Shown here piece by piece: positions 21,921 to 33,001 of a DNA stretch of 64,000 bases. The position numbers were made by a program, and so were the translations under genes. Source of the DNA: Coix lacryma-jobi var. lacryma-jobi (Eukaryota; Streptophyta; Magnoliopsida; Poales; Poaceae); contig CM019831.1 in assembly GCA_009763385.1 (NCBI GenBank), forward strand, positions 84,913,845 to 84,977,844, in the 5' to 3' direction. How positions within the stretch are numbered: the stretch's first letter is position 1; each line of letters starts with the position of its first letter. The notes under the pieces are model-generated. The model was not told the DNA's origin. It searched no databases and was given only the letters and a program-made list of their open reading frames with translations.

Positions 21921-23107
21921 GAAACCTGTGGCGGGTTAAATGGTGACATGAGGTGGATCTGGGTATGAGCCGCTGGTGGAGCCCAGATCAGGAGCGTGCT
22001 GTGGTGGCACATATAATGAAAACCTTTGAGAAGACATTCCGGCTTAGTCACCCTAGATTGGTGCGGGATCTGGACCACGGGGAAATACCTTTACAAGCCA
22101 CTCGCTCCTTATGGACGGGGACGGTCGGACTACCTAGTAGGGTAATGCCATTACTGCTAGGCGAGAGAGTGCGAGGAAGGTACGGGTATCAGAGTCCCAC
22201 ACCCTTCCGAGACGATCACGGCTCCCCCTTCGGGAGAGGGATCGTGACTTCACAGACTTAGCCACCTAGACATACTTGAGGTGAATCCAGGGCTGAGTGG
22301 TAGGGTGGCATTACTCTAGGCTGGCAAGCGGCCGGTATCCACCTAGGCACATCCGGGGTGCTGATGATGGCGATCTTGTGGATATTGTAGAACCTCTGCA
22401 GAGTGTATGGTTGATCGATCGATACGTTGGCCAATTCGTTGGCCGCGGACCTTTTTCCCTGACCTGTTTCCGACTAGTGAGAGCTTCTCTTTTCTCCCTC
22501 TGGTAAGAGTGTGTCGGCCGTGAGTCAGGTGAGACTGCGGGCCGTTGAGACAAAGGCTGGGAGGGAGCTGGCCTCTGTCGGCTGAGCGAGAGTATATGTG
22601 TGTGTGGGAATGGTGAATTGGTGATGGATACGGTGATAAGTTAAAATGGTGAAACATGATAAACATACATAATTATGATACTGTTTTGCATAGGAAAACC
22701 CAGCCTGCTAGGTCTGAATTTCATTTACCTGTTGCATCCACTACCACATATAAATCATATAGGATGGGAAAGTGTGGCCAGTACAAATCGTACTGAAAAT
22801 TGAGGTTTCAGGTTCCGAGGAGGAGTACCACTCCAAGGAGTTCGAGGAGTAGGGGGGGTTTTCGCTTCTACGCTCAAGTTTGGAGTTCGATCGCGCTTCT
22901 TCGTCTACTTCAAGCTGTTCCGGATGCTGTTTATCTAATTTTTTTCGCCTGTTGGCGATGTAATAAACGTATTATCGTATTAAGTACTTTTATTATTCGA
23001 AGTATGGATTATGATATTTGACTGGATTATCGGGTAATTTGACTCGAAAGAGTTTTATTACACTTGACTCTGTGGATTTTCCCTTCGTGGAAAATCAGGT
23101 CATTTCA
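21921..23107 (+). repeat. 3' LTR of element A, right part
   Basis: The sequence matches 590-1774 of the 5' LTR to its end and finishes with TTCA at 23107, the same terminus as at 1774. Its first 765 bases also match 11280-12045, so this segment of the LTR is present twice, once on each side of element B. At indel positions it agrees with the 5' LTR rather than with 11280-12045. Confidence 0.9.
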
Positions 23108-23196
23108 GAATCAAATCAAGTTCGTCCGTGTTTCTTTTCTTTTACCACCTTTATCTTTTACCACCACCTTTACCTCACCACCACACTTTTTACCAC

Positions 23197-24009
23197 ATGG
23201 ATTTCACTCCTATTTTTAAATTCTTTGCTCCAAAGGGCGACTTGTTGGAGCCTCCACCATCATCACACCCCATTCTTACAAATGGCTATGAGCTTCGCTC
23301 TGCTCATATAGCCATGTTTCGGGAGAAATCCTTCTCTGGGTTAGAAGACGAAGATCCATACACTTACCTTAGGGAATTTGAGGAGTTGTGTTCTTATCAG
23401 ACTATAGCTGGCATGACACAAGAGACCATTAAATGGAAATTATTCCCATTCTCCCTTTTAGGAAGAGCGAGAAAATGGTATGATAATTCCGTAAGGGGCC
23501 TAAATGGAAATTGGGATGAACTTTGGGACAACTTTTGTCTTATTTTCTTCCCTCTTTTTCGAATCTCTGATCTTAGAATCAAAATTCTTACATTCAAACA
23601 AAAAGAGAAGGAGACGCTAGGAGCAGCTTGGGCTAGGTTCAAACACCTTACCAATTCTAGCCCAAACCTTTCCTTGCCAAACCATGTGCTACACTTTCAC
23701 TTTTATTGTGGTCTTAACAAGGAAGCTGCTCTACATCTCGATTTAGCTTTTGGAGGATTATTCTCACATGAACTTGTTAGTGAAGGAGGAGACATCCTAA
23801 ATAAAATCCTTGAAAACACTCCTTACACTAGCATTTTTGACGAATTCCCAGAAGAAGAAGTCGAGCCTAACCCCGACCAACACGAGGAGGAACACCCATC
23901 AAAATTTGAAATTCCTTCAAATCCTTCTAATAATTTGGTTGTCACACAACCTTCTCTAGTTAAAACACCCTACACATTAGAATCAAAGAGCATGGAAGCT
24001 ACTTCATAA
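23197..24009 (+). CDS. gag-like protein of remnant I
   Basis: I use ATG 23197; the open frame extends upstream only through a GTG and out of the likely gene. The 270-residue product has a retrotransposon gag core (about residues 45-190: PYTYLREFEELC, IKWKLFPFSLLGRARKWY, LTFKQKEKETLGAAW). After it comes an acidic segment (EFPEEEVEPNPDQ). No zinc knuckle or protease motif is visible. The fragment of frame after the stop (about 24030-24230) may be a decayed continuation. It could be complete for a gag-only element or truncated; I cannot decide from this copy. Confidence 0.7.
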   Translation: MDFTPIFKFFAPKGDLLEPPPSSHPILTNGYELRSAHIAMFREKSFSGLEDEDPYTYLREFEELCSYQTIAGMTQETIKWKLFPFSLLGRARKWYDNSVRGLNGNWDELWDNFCLIFFPLFRISDLRIKILTFKQKEKETLGAAWARFKHLTNSSPNLSLPNHVLHFHFYCGLNKEAALHLDLAFGGLFSHELVSEGGDILNKILENTPYTSIFDEFPEEEVEPNPDQHEEEHPSKFEIPSNPSNNLVVTQPSLVKTPYTLESKSMEATS

Positions 24010-25131
24010 ACACCTCTTTAAATCCATGCTCATATGAAACATATCCTGATTCAATTGGTGTGTCTAACATTGCCACACTCGAGATTTTGAACCCCCTCAC
24101 ACTTTCTGTTTACAAAAACTTCAAAAGGGTGGTTGACGATGCATATGTTTATCACAAATTTTGTAGATCTCGTTGTGCTCTTAAGTTCGTATTGGAGGGG
24201 AAACCACTTCACCAAATCTCATTTTGAAGGTTTCCCAAAGACAAGCTCAGTGTCCTAAAACAAGCACTTTTTAGATCAGTGTTCACTCTCGTGCTACACT
24301 GCCTTTGTGTAATGAGCATAAGGATATAATTGTTAAAATATTCCTTCGGGTATTCTTGTCACTAACCTTTGCAGGTCTATAGCAAAAAGTTTGAAGGAAT
24401 GACAAACACAAGGTATGTCCAACTAATCATCATGCAACATTGAATTACATTCATCCAATCTTGGTTTTTGCAAATCTAAGTTTGGGGGATACACTTTGTA
24501 AGAACATCTCTTAACATGTTGCTATATTGGCTGTCCCTACCTTTAAGACATGCTCATGTGCTATACACTAATCATGCTCTTTCATCACCATTTGAGTAAA
24601 TCTCTTTAATGTTTTAATGCTACCTTCATCTACTATAGAATATGTTTAGGTTTGAAGTACTTTCATACATCTCGTAAATTGAGCATGGTGCCTAGTTTAG
24701 GAGTGATGATCTTGCTTTCAAAGGTTTTTAAATTAAGCATGATTAGCTTAAAATGCCTTCCTAAATCAAATTAGATGTGGTGTCTAGGTTGATTTTTGAA
24801 CTAATAGTATGCTATAGTGGATGTTGGATATTTTGTTGGACTAACCACTGCAGGAAAAGTTTCAATATCAATTTGGGAAAGTCCTGAGATGAACCCACAC
24901 TGGAGATGAAGAGACACATGAACTTCAACAACTTGAGCAAGGGAGACACAACTCGCTAATCATGGAGAAGTGAGATCTGTAGAACAAGACAGAAGATGAG
25001 TGCCACAAAACAATACCTACAATCAAAGCACTAACTCCATGGAAATAGGTGAACAAGTCTGAGCTGGGCCACTAGAAGACCGATACCATCGTACGGGCAC
25101 TTGAATCCTCATCTCTCATATCATACAGTAT
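24010..25131 (+). other. Non-coding part of remnant I
   Basis: The stretch holds no credible gene. A purine-rich run ending GGGGGAT at about 24475-24490 could be an internal or 3' polypurine tract. The rest is AT-rich sequence of the kind found as long untranslated tails in gypsy elements. Confidence 0.5.
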
Positions 25132-25305
25132 AAACACAAGCTAAAAGAGAGAGGTCTTGGTACGGACCAGAGGAACAACACACCTTCACTGATAGGTCAA
25201 TGCATAGAGAAGGAAAGTACAAACACAAGCTAAAAGAGAGAGGTCCTGGTACGGACCTGAGGAACAACACACCTTCACTGATAGGTCAACCCATAGAGAA
25301 GGAAG
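25132..25305. repeat. Tandem duplication, two units of 89 bp
   Basis: AAACACAAGCTAAAAGAG starts at 25132 and again at 25221, and both units continue through TACGGACC and TTCACTGATAGGTCAA with only a few mismatches. It lies just upstream of the inferred start of element F. Confidence 0.88.
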
Positions 25306-25398
25306 GTTGATCCCTTTAAAGATGATCCCACTATGTCCTTCCTCCTCTCAAGCTCCCATCACTAAGTCCACTATGAGATGAGCAAGAGAAGACTGAAC

Positions 25399-25403
25399 GC
25401 ATC
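25399..25403. repeat. Target-site duplication of element C, left copy (GCATC)
   Basis: GCATC directly precedes the TGTTGG start of C and recurs directly after its end at 32997-33001. A perfect 5-bp duplication shows a normal integration. Confidence 0.92.
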
Positions 25404-27342
25404 TGTTGGTAGTTCTTAACTTCACTAAATATAGAGCTAGGCAACTATCCCCGGTAACGGCCCAGAAATGCTTGTCGACACTTGCCAACGTCGTGACTAG
25501 GAGTAGACTATGGAATCTATCCCTGACAACGGCGCTAGAAATGCTTGTAGCAAGTCTAGTCACTATACCTAAAGGAGTGAAGCTAAAGCAGCTGTCTACT
25601 AATGTCAAATGGGGTTGTCAATCCCGACAATAGTAGGAGCTAGCTAGAGAGATTGCAATGTACCTAGAGGAGATTCTGCAAGCGCACAGAACTATCATAG
25701 TAGCACTTCGCCTAGGAGTACCAGGTGTCGATTTATTTGATCCCAAAGGAAGGCTATGGTGGTGTATGAGTCGAGTCAACGAGGGGATGAGAGTCGAAGA
25801 ATAAGAAAGGGAAAAGGAGAGAAGAGAAGAGAGGAGATGAAAGGCTAGAAAAAATATATGGGTGGATAGGTAAGGATGAAATGAATGGTTAAGGTAAGGT
25901 GGATGGATAGGTAGATAAGGGGAATAAGATAACTAAGGATAACTAATATAACTAACTAATAACTAATAACTACTCCTAGATAACTACGAAGCAAGATAGG
26001 CAAATGTCAAATAAACAACCAAGTTAAGTATAGTTTTATTCCTATCTTGTCAAGTACCGAGGCGTACTAGCCTTTACCACTGACTTAGGTTGAACGCTAG
26101 CACAACGAGCCTTACTGTCAAACTGGGCCAACTACGTGGTGGAATTCAAGGCGCACAGGGCTGTCACCACCTGCTTGCTACCACAGCTATCCGGGGGTCC
26201 AGCCGTATCTGAAGGTAAGTCTATAACTAAGCACTATGCTTAATTATATTCTAACTATCTCTACCCTAGCTTTGAATAGAGACACCCTTGCGGACGTCAG
26301 AGCAAATACTTGACTTAATAAGATAAACACTAAACTAACAAAGCAACCTATTGGCAAAGATCAAACACTAAGCACACTAGAGATTAACTACTATGGCTAA
26401 GTGAATTGAACTGTAGGATAACTAGGCACTCAAGCAATCAATCAAGTATACTACTCAATGCTGATAAGTAGAATAAAGTAATACTTGAAATGATGAACTA
26501 GAATATAGTAAAGTGCTTGAGTAACAAGAGCAAATCCTGAACTGGAGATGAAGGAAGACTCTTCCCAGCTCCAGGACCGATCACTCGCACGCTTCTACTC
26601 TTGAGCTAAGCCTTGAGCAGCGCTTCCGCGAGGGCAATGAGGCAAGGATGCCTTGCTCTACTAGCTACCTACTTGCCTAAGCTTGGCTAAACCCTAAGCT
26701 ATTAGCTCTCTAGCTCTAGCCTTGCTTTCTTTGCTTCCTTTCCTTCCTTGCTTCAAATGAAGTGACGCCTCCAGGGGGGTATTTATAGCCTTGTGGAGTG
26801 AGGGGGGTACTTATAGGGGGGAGGTAGCCGACCTACGGCTGAGTCAGGTGGCGGGCGCCAGCCCTAGGTGGCGGCCGCCACCCCTAACCGTCCGATTGAA
26901 CCGCCATTCAACCGAGGGCATCCAGGGGGTCCTCCAAGGCGGTGGTTAGGTCGGTGGCTCAAACCCTAACCGCCTCTTGTCCAATCCAGTGCACGATCCG
27001 CGTCACCCGCCTCCCGAGCCGTCTGATTCAACTGACCTAGTGACCAAGGGCCAGGAATTGGCCTTGGGGAGGTCACACGGATCGGTGACGTGGAAGGGAG
27101 TGGATTTGGGCCAACTCATGTGGCAGGCGCCACCCCCCGAGGCCCAATTGGGCCCTACTGAGTGGGCTTGGCCTTTGGTGGTTCAAATATCGAAATTTGG
27201 TTCAAATCCTGCATTCAAATCAAAATCTATGGACATGTGGAATTTAGTTAGTCGGAAACCTATTTGACTACATTTCAAGCCTTTTTGGTGAATTTTAGGG
27301 TAAAATGTTGATGGTAAAACAGGTGTTTAAGGACCATCAACA
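25404..27342 (-). repeat. Left (3') LTR of element C
   Basis: It begins TGTTGGTAGTTC and ends CATCAACA on the plus strand. It contains two primer-site-like modules (25448-25464 and 25520-25537), a minus-strand TATA box (CTATAAATA, about 26780-26788) and GGCGCC-centred palindromes near 26848-26880 and 27122-27137. Confidence 0.92.
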
Positions 27343-27356
27343 AGCTCCCCCAAGCT
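27343..27356 (-). other. Polypurine tract of element C
   Basis: On the minus strand AGCTTGGGGGAGCT immediately precedes the LTR start TGTTGATGG. D and H have the same tract at the same place. Confidence 0.9.
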
Positions 27357-28991
27357 AACCTGTTGCTCGTCCTCGAGCAACAATGCGGTTTAAGCATTGA
27401 GCATGAAATAGATAGCAACTTAAGATGTATACAAGTGCATATTGTATAGTGAGAAATAACTTAGTATATATCATTAATCATAGCAATGTGGGCTTATAGC
27501 TTTTCACTTCAAACATGCAAGAGTGAAATGAAGCAGTAGATAGGAAACTTTTATCTTGCTTAGGTTTGACTAGGATTCTGTCTGGAGGTTTTTTTTAAGG
27601 TTTTCAAAAGATAAAAACTTGCTTAAGTCCTCCAAGATTCACTCAAACACTCAATGGTGTTTAAATCCTCACTTAGGCCAAAATGTAGCCTCTCCTATTT
27701 CTAAAGAATGATATGTGGAGTTTTAGGTAGGCTAAGAATCATGAGCAAATTGCCTAATGTTTATTACTAAGCTAGACACTCAGATCATAAGGAGCAGCAA
27801 ATCATAAAAATTGATCAAGATGTGCATTTGTGGTTATGTGGAAGTGTATAGAGAGATATTTCATAATCCTTCCTAGTTAATTTCTGGGGTCTAGAGCTAA
27901 TCGTAACTCTCTCTCTCTCTTTTTTTTCGAAACATAGTGAGTAGACAAAAATGTGTCCTCACATTTTCTCAGGACATAGTCTGCTCTTGAGCTACTTTGC
28001 TCACTTTTTTTTCATATCTCTCTCTTTTTTTTAGCTCTAGATTTCCCCAGATATCTATAGGAAAGGATTTTAGAAATGAAAAGGGGGAAGAGAGAGAAAT
28101 GCTTATTCCCAGCGTAGGAATAGCATAAGGCTAGCAATGGAATGTTTGGCAAGGTATTGCATATCTCTAGTGTAGAGAATGAGCAATTTATTTGGTGGTT
28201 GCAAACTTCCAAAGTGGAGAGTAAGCAATTTATGGTGGGTGTGTGTATCTTGATCAAAAGATATGATAAGCTTCTCTACTAAGATCTATGAGGTCTAACA
28301 AAGCTCAACACAAACAAAGCTCTTTGTGGTTTTGACTAACAAATATCTGGCTAGTGGTGGGATGGGATAAAATCCAGGAGGAACTTTTAGCAAGGTTTTC
28401 ATGATTTTTAAAAGAAATCCTCCAGATTAGGTCCTAATTTTACTTTAGCAAGTTTAAAGAATTACTCCATTTCCAACTTTATTCACAAAGCATGATTTTA
28501 GTTAAAACATGTGCAACCCACAAAAGCTACAACTTAGATAAAACTAGTTATTCTAACTATAACAATAGCATTTGCATGGCATATTTTATTTCTTATTCAG
28601 GTTCCAACATTTTTAAGCAGATTTTATCATTTTTATTCATGGGATAATTACTTAGGCAAGCATATAACATTCAAAAGATATAGAATTTAAGTACCGAACA
28701 TAAAGAGTAAGGTTGAAACATACCTTATTGGCGCGAGGATCTCCCCCAAGCTGGCTTATTGCTTGGTGAAGGGTCTTCATCTTTCTCGGTCGGAGCTCTT
28801 GTTCTCATTTTATTAAAAAGGAAACTATCTAATGTTGTGAAAAAGGAAAACTACCCTATTATGATATTTTATTATTCTAGCTAAGTTAACATATACTTAT
28901 GCATATAACTAATGGTAACTGGTTTCTTTTAGTTACATGCATGACATATGTTATTTATTTGAAAAAGGAAAATTTGAAGGGAAATTTAAAA
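27357..28991 (-). other. Non-coding 3' region of element C
   Basis: The region is AT-rich and contains a CT/T tract (27905-27930) and no credible ORF; the 81-codon frame at 28012-28257 is low complexity. D carries a similar region. In a full Athila element pol would lie in this half, so it marks where the polymerase genes are missing. Confidence 0.65.
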
Positions 28992-30872
28992 TTAAATCCA
29001 TACCTTAGATCCATGGAATTTTAGATCTTCTTCCTTGGGTGCTTCTTCTTTAAGTACTTCATCGGGTTCTTCTTCTTTTGGCACATCTCCTTTGTTATGT
29101 GAATTACACAACTCAGGAGAAGGTGGTTCTTTCTTTTTGTTCCACCTTGTTCTTGGGCACCTCTTCTTGGTACGAACGGGTTTTGCTTCCTGCATGTTAG
29201 CGGCATATGCGGGACCACGGGAAAAGGAGAATATTTCCTTCCTCCCTCCTAATGTCATTTGTATTTTACCACTCCCCACATATATGAAAGCATCAACAGT
29301 GTTCAAGAAAGGTCTACCTAAGATTAGAGGCACGTCTTTTCTATTTCCCATATCTAAAATCAAGAAATGAGCAGGAACATAGGAGCCTCTAATTTGAACA
29401 GGTAAATCAGTTACTATCCCTTCTATATAGCAAGTGGATTGATCAGCTAGCACGACATAGGCAGATGTGGATGACATGGGTGCAAAGAACGAGTTTTCAT
29501 AGAAATCCTTACATAAAATGTTCACACTCGATCCTAAATGACACATGGCATTTTTAAAGACTTCACCAAAGATTGAGCATCTAATTATGGGACTACCAGG
29601 ATCACCCTTTTTAACAGTCATGGTTTGATCTTCATAATAGTTAAAATATTTTATTTCAACCATATTTGCAGTTTCTATGTTAGGTTTAGCAGGAATTTTA
29701 CCAGTTTCAAAAGATGGTATGATAGAAGCAAGTTGAGCTAATTGGGTTTCTAACATCTTATTAAAGCTAAGTTGATTTTTCAGAGCAGATGAGAAATATT
29801 CCAATTTAGCATTTATGTTCTCAAGCATTTTATCATTTGACATTAATTTCTTATTCAAAAATTCAGTAGTTCTACCTTGAGAGTAGACTAGATTCTTTAA
29901 CAACGAGAAATTATCAGTACTTTGGAAATTAGAGCGAGGGAATGAATTGTTACCTTGAGAGTTGGAGTGCTGATTCCATCCTTGATTTTGTTGGCGGAAA
30001 CCGTTGTTGTTGTTGTTGTTGATGAAGTTCAAATCTTCATGTAACTCAGGGCAGTGGTTCCCAGAATGTCCGGTTTCTCCACAGACTTCACAAGTCATGT
30101 AGGATTCCAGAGATTGGACACTCTCTTGTTGGTTCATCTTCTCACAGCTGTCTAGCTTCTTTGCCAGCAGGTCCATCTTGGCCACGATCATGTCGGCCTC
30201 CTTAAGGGAATGCATACCTCACTTACGGGGCTGCAGTCTCTTGTCATTCCATCCTTGGTTCGACACCATCTTCTCTATGAGAGCCTTAGCATCCACAACA
30301 TTTAGAGAAAAGAATGCACCGCCGGCGGCGGCATCCAAATGGCTTCTAGAGAGTGGGGTTAGGCCATGGTAGAAGTTCTGGATCAATAGCCAGTCCTTCA
30401 TACCATGGTGTGGACAAGCAGTGACGTACTCTTGCATTCTCTCCCAAGCCTCGGGAATAGATTCCTCGGCTTGTTGCGTAAGGTTGGAGATTTTGTTGCG
30501 AAGAGCATTCGTCTTGCTCATCGGAAAGAATTTGGCGAGAAAAGCATTGGAACACTTGTCCCATGTGTCTACAACATTGCGATTGGTATAGAACCATTGC
30601 TTCTCTTTTCCTATGAGAGAAAAGGGAAAGAGACGAAGACGGATGGCTTCTTGGGTTATCCCCTTAATGGTGAAGGTGCCACAAATCTCCAAAAATTGTT
30701 GGAGGTGAGCATTGGCATCCTCATGAGCTTTGCCACAGAATGGGCTAGCTTGGACCATCGTGATCAGAGCCAGTTTCAACTCGAAATTGAGGTCGGCATC
30801 GATCACGGCTGGTCCTGTCGCTACATTGGCGGCAGAAGGAGCAGAAAACTCACGAATGGACTTGTTGGCCAT
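28992..30872 (-). pseudogene. gag-protease of element C
   Basis: Gag starts at ATG 30872. The gag core follows (LRLFPFSLIGKEKQWFY, AWERMQEYVTACPHHGM, LIQNFYHGL) and then an in-frame TGA at 30221-30219. The same frame resumes and continues to 28992 with a zinc knuckle (CEVCGETGHSGNHC), an Asn-rich linker, a coiled-coil-like stretch and an aspartic protease fold with the conserved LILGRPFLNT segment. The TGA replaces the CGA seen in element D, a change typical of methylated CpG decay. At the protease active site the expected DLGSS motif reads HLGSS here, whereas D retains the aspartate. The protein should therefore be both truncated and catalytically dead. Confidence 0.85.
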
Positions 30873-31033
30873 CGTGAAGGTAGAACGAGATAAGAAAGAA
30901 AGAAGTTGAAGAAGATGAAGGAAAAAGATAAGAAGGACTAAGGAAAGAAAGAATGGGGAAAGATGGGATTCGCTAAGCGGGAGCTTAAGCGAAGATAATT
31001 TCGACAAGGACTCGAATGATACACCGATTGCCT

Positions 31034-31051
31034 TCCCCGGCAACGGCGCCA
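31034..31051 (-). other. Primer binding site of element C (tRNA-Asp)
   Basis: TGGCGCCGTTGCCGGGGA on the minus strand is complementary to the 3' end of plant tRNA-Asp and is the classical Athila-type primer site. It lies eight bases from the LTR edge at 31060. Confidence 0.92.
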
Positions 31052-31059
31052 GAAATGCT

Positions 31060-31196
31060 TGTTGGTAGTTCTTAACTTCCCTAAAGATAGAGCTAGGCAA
31101 CTATCCCTGGTAACAGCCCAGAAATGCTTGTCGACACTTGCCAACGTCGTGACTAGGAGTAGACTATGGAATCTACCCCTGACAACGGCGCCAGAA
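31060..31196 (-). repeat. Primer-site modules inside LTR of element C
   Basis: The true primer site ends at 31051; two related sequences follow inside the LTR, ending at 31120 and 31193, about 70 bp apart. Each is followed (plus strand) by GAAATGCTTGT, exactly like the real LTR/primer-site junction. The LTR edge therefore looks like a tandem of former LTR-end plus primer-site units. Confidence 0.8.
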
Positions 31197-32434
31197 ATGC
31201 TTGTAGCAAGTCCAGTCACTATACCTAAAGGAGTGAAGCTAAAGCAGCTGTCTACTAACGTCAAATGGGTTTGTCAATCCCGACACTAGTAGGAGCTAGC
31301 TAGAGAGATTGCAATCTACCTAGACGAGATTCTGCAAGCGCACAAAACTATCGTAGTAGCACTTCGCCTGGGAGTACCAAGTGTCGATTTATTTGATCCC
31401 AAAGGAAGGCTAGGGTGGTGTATGAGTCGAGTCAAGGAGGGGATGAGAGTCGAAGAATAAGAAAGGGAAAAGGAGAGAAGAGAAGAGAGGAGACGAAAGG
31501 CTAGAAAGAATATATGGGTGGATAGGTAAGGATGAAATGAATGGTTAAGGTAAGGTGGATGGATAGGTAGATAAGCGGAATAAGATAACTAAGGATAAAT
31601 AATATAACTAACTAATAACTAATAACTACTCCTAGATAACTACGAAGCAAGATAGGCAAATGCCAAATAAACAACCAAGTTAAGTATAGTTTTATTCCTA
31701 TCTTGTCAAGTACCAAGGCGTACTAGCCTTTACCACTGACTTAGGTTGAATGCTAGCACAACGAGCCTTACTGTTAAACTGGGCCAACTACGTGGTGGAG
31801 TTCAAGGCGCACAGGTCTGTCACCACCTGCTTGCTACCACAGCTATCCGGGGGTCCAACCGTATCTGAAGGTAAGTCTATAACTAAGCACCACGCTTAAT
31901 TATATTCTAACTATCTCTACCCTAGCTTTGAATAGAGACACCCTTGCGGACGTCAGAGCAAATACTTGACTTAATAAGATAAACACTAAACTAACTAAGC
32001 AAACTATTGCCAAAGATCAAACACTAAGCACACTAGAGATTAACTACTATGGCTAAGTGAATTGAACTATAGGATAGCTAGGCACTCAAGCAATCAATCA
32101 AGTATACTACTCAATACTGATAAGTAGAATAAAGTAATACTTGAAATGATGAACTAGAATATAGTAAAGTGCCTGAGTAACAAGAGCAAAACCTGAACTG
32201 GAGATGAAGGAAGACTCTTCCCAGCTCCAGGACCGATCACTCGCACGCTTCTACTCTTGAGCTAAGCCTTGAGCAGCGCTTCCGCGAGGGCAATGAGGCA
32301 AGGATGCCTTGCTCTGCTAGCTACCTACTTGCCTAGGCTTGCCTAAACCCTAAGCTATTAGCTCTCTAGCTCTAGCCTTTCTTTCTTTGCTTCCTTTCCT
32401 TCCTTGCTTCAAATGAAGTGATGCCTCCAGGGGG

Positions 32435-32443
32435 TATTTATAG
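32435..32443 (-). promoter_or_regulatory. Candidate TATA box of LTR C
   Basis: CTATAAATA on the minus strand lies in the 5' LTR, followed downstream by sequence leading to the R/U5 part. The same box is at 26780-26788 in the left LTR, 52101-52109 in D and 57392-57400 in H. Confidence 0.65.
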
Positions 32444-32996
32444 CCTTGTGGAGTGAGGGGGGTACTTATCGGGGGAGGCAGACGACCTAGGGCTGAGTCA
32501 GGTTGCGGCCGCCACCCCTAACCGTCCGATTGAACCGCCATTCAACCGAGGGCATCCAGGGGGTCCTCCAAGGCGGTGGTTAGGTGGGTGGCTCAAACCC
32601 TAACCGCCTCTTGTCCAATCCAGGGCACGATCCACGTCACCCGCCTCCCGAGCCGTCCGATTCAATCGACCCTAGTGACCAAGGGCCAGGAATTGGCCTT
32701 GGGGAGGTCACATGGATCGGTGACCTGGCAGGGAGTGGATTTGGGCCAACTCAAGTGGCGGGCGCAACCTAGGGTGGCGGGCGCCACTCCCCTGATGCCC
32801 AATTGGGCCCTGCTGAGTGGGCTTGGCCTTTGGTGGTTCAAATATCCAACTTTGGTTCAAATCCTGCTATCAAATCAAAATCTATGGACATGTGGAATTC
32901 GGTTAGTTTGAAACCTATTTGACTACATTTCATGCCTTTTTGGTGAATTTAGGGTAAAACGTTGATGGTAAAATAGGTGTTTAAGGACCATCAACA

Positions 32997-33001
32997 GCAT
33001 C
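32997..33001. repeat. Target-site duplication of element C, right copy (GCATC)
   Basis: GCATC follows the CAACA terminus of C and matches 25399-25403. After it the LTR of F resumes. Confidence 0.92.

Larger units (their letters stand above)
1..23107 (+). mobile_element. Element A: Tekay/Del-type Ty3-gypsy chromovirus, interrupted by element B
   Basis: The element runs on the plus strand. The window opens inside its 5' LTR; after position 1774 come a tRNA-Met primer site, an accessory ORF, gag, protease, RT, RNase H, integrase, a C-terminal chromodomain-like segment, a purine tract and the 3' LTR. The domain order RT-RNaseH-integrase defines Ty3/gypsy, and the C-terminal chromodomain-like segment places it among chromoviruses, most likely the Tekay/Del lineage. 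Matching position 1 to position 10693 gives an LTR of about 4.3 kb. Element B (12043-21920) lies within the 3' LTR. The gag-pol genes carry about seven frame breaks, so this copy looks dead. Confidence 0.88.
23108..25393 (+). mobile_element. Remnant I: gag-only gypsy-like element, 5' side cut by element A
   Basis: Immediately after the LTR of A comes a gag reading frame, followed by about 1.1 kb without coding potential and a purine-rich tract (TCTAAGTTTGGGGGATAC, 24475-24492). No RT, RNase H or integrase is present. The layout resembles a non-autonomous gypsy element or a deletion derivative. Its own LTRs are not identifiable in the window, so the limits given are those of the neighbouring elements. 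Confidence 0.6.
25404..32996 (-). mobile_element. Element C: non-autonomous Athila-like element (gag-protease only)
   Basis: Two LTRs of about 1.94 kb (25404-27342, 31060-32996) flank an internal region of 3.7 kb, with a perfect GCATC target duplication. On the minus strand the order is LTR, tRNA-Asp primer site, gag, zinc knuckle, protease, 1.6 kb of non-coding DNA, purine tract and LTR. RT, RNase H and integrase are absent, so it must have moved using proteins of another element. By eye the two LTRs are very similar, suggesting a fairly recent insertion into the LTR of F. Confidence 0.9.
31060..32996 (-). repeat. Right (5') LTR of element C
   Basis: It matches 25404-27342 with small indels, the largest at the GGCGCC palindromes near 32500 and 32755-32790. 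It contains primer-site-like modules at 31104-31120 and 31175-31193. Confidence 0.92.

Noticed and set aside
25448..25537. Possible tRNA-Asp gene fragments in the LTRs of C, D and H
   Set aside because: Only the complement of the last 18 bases of the tRNA is present; no cloverleaf arms or promoter boxes. They are primer-site-like sequences.
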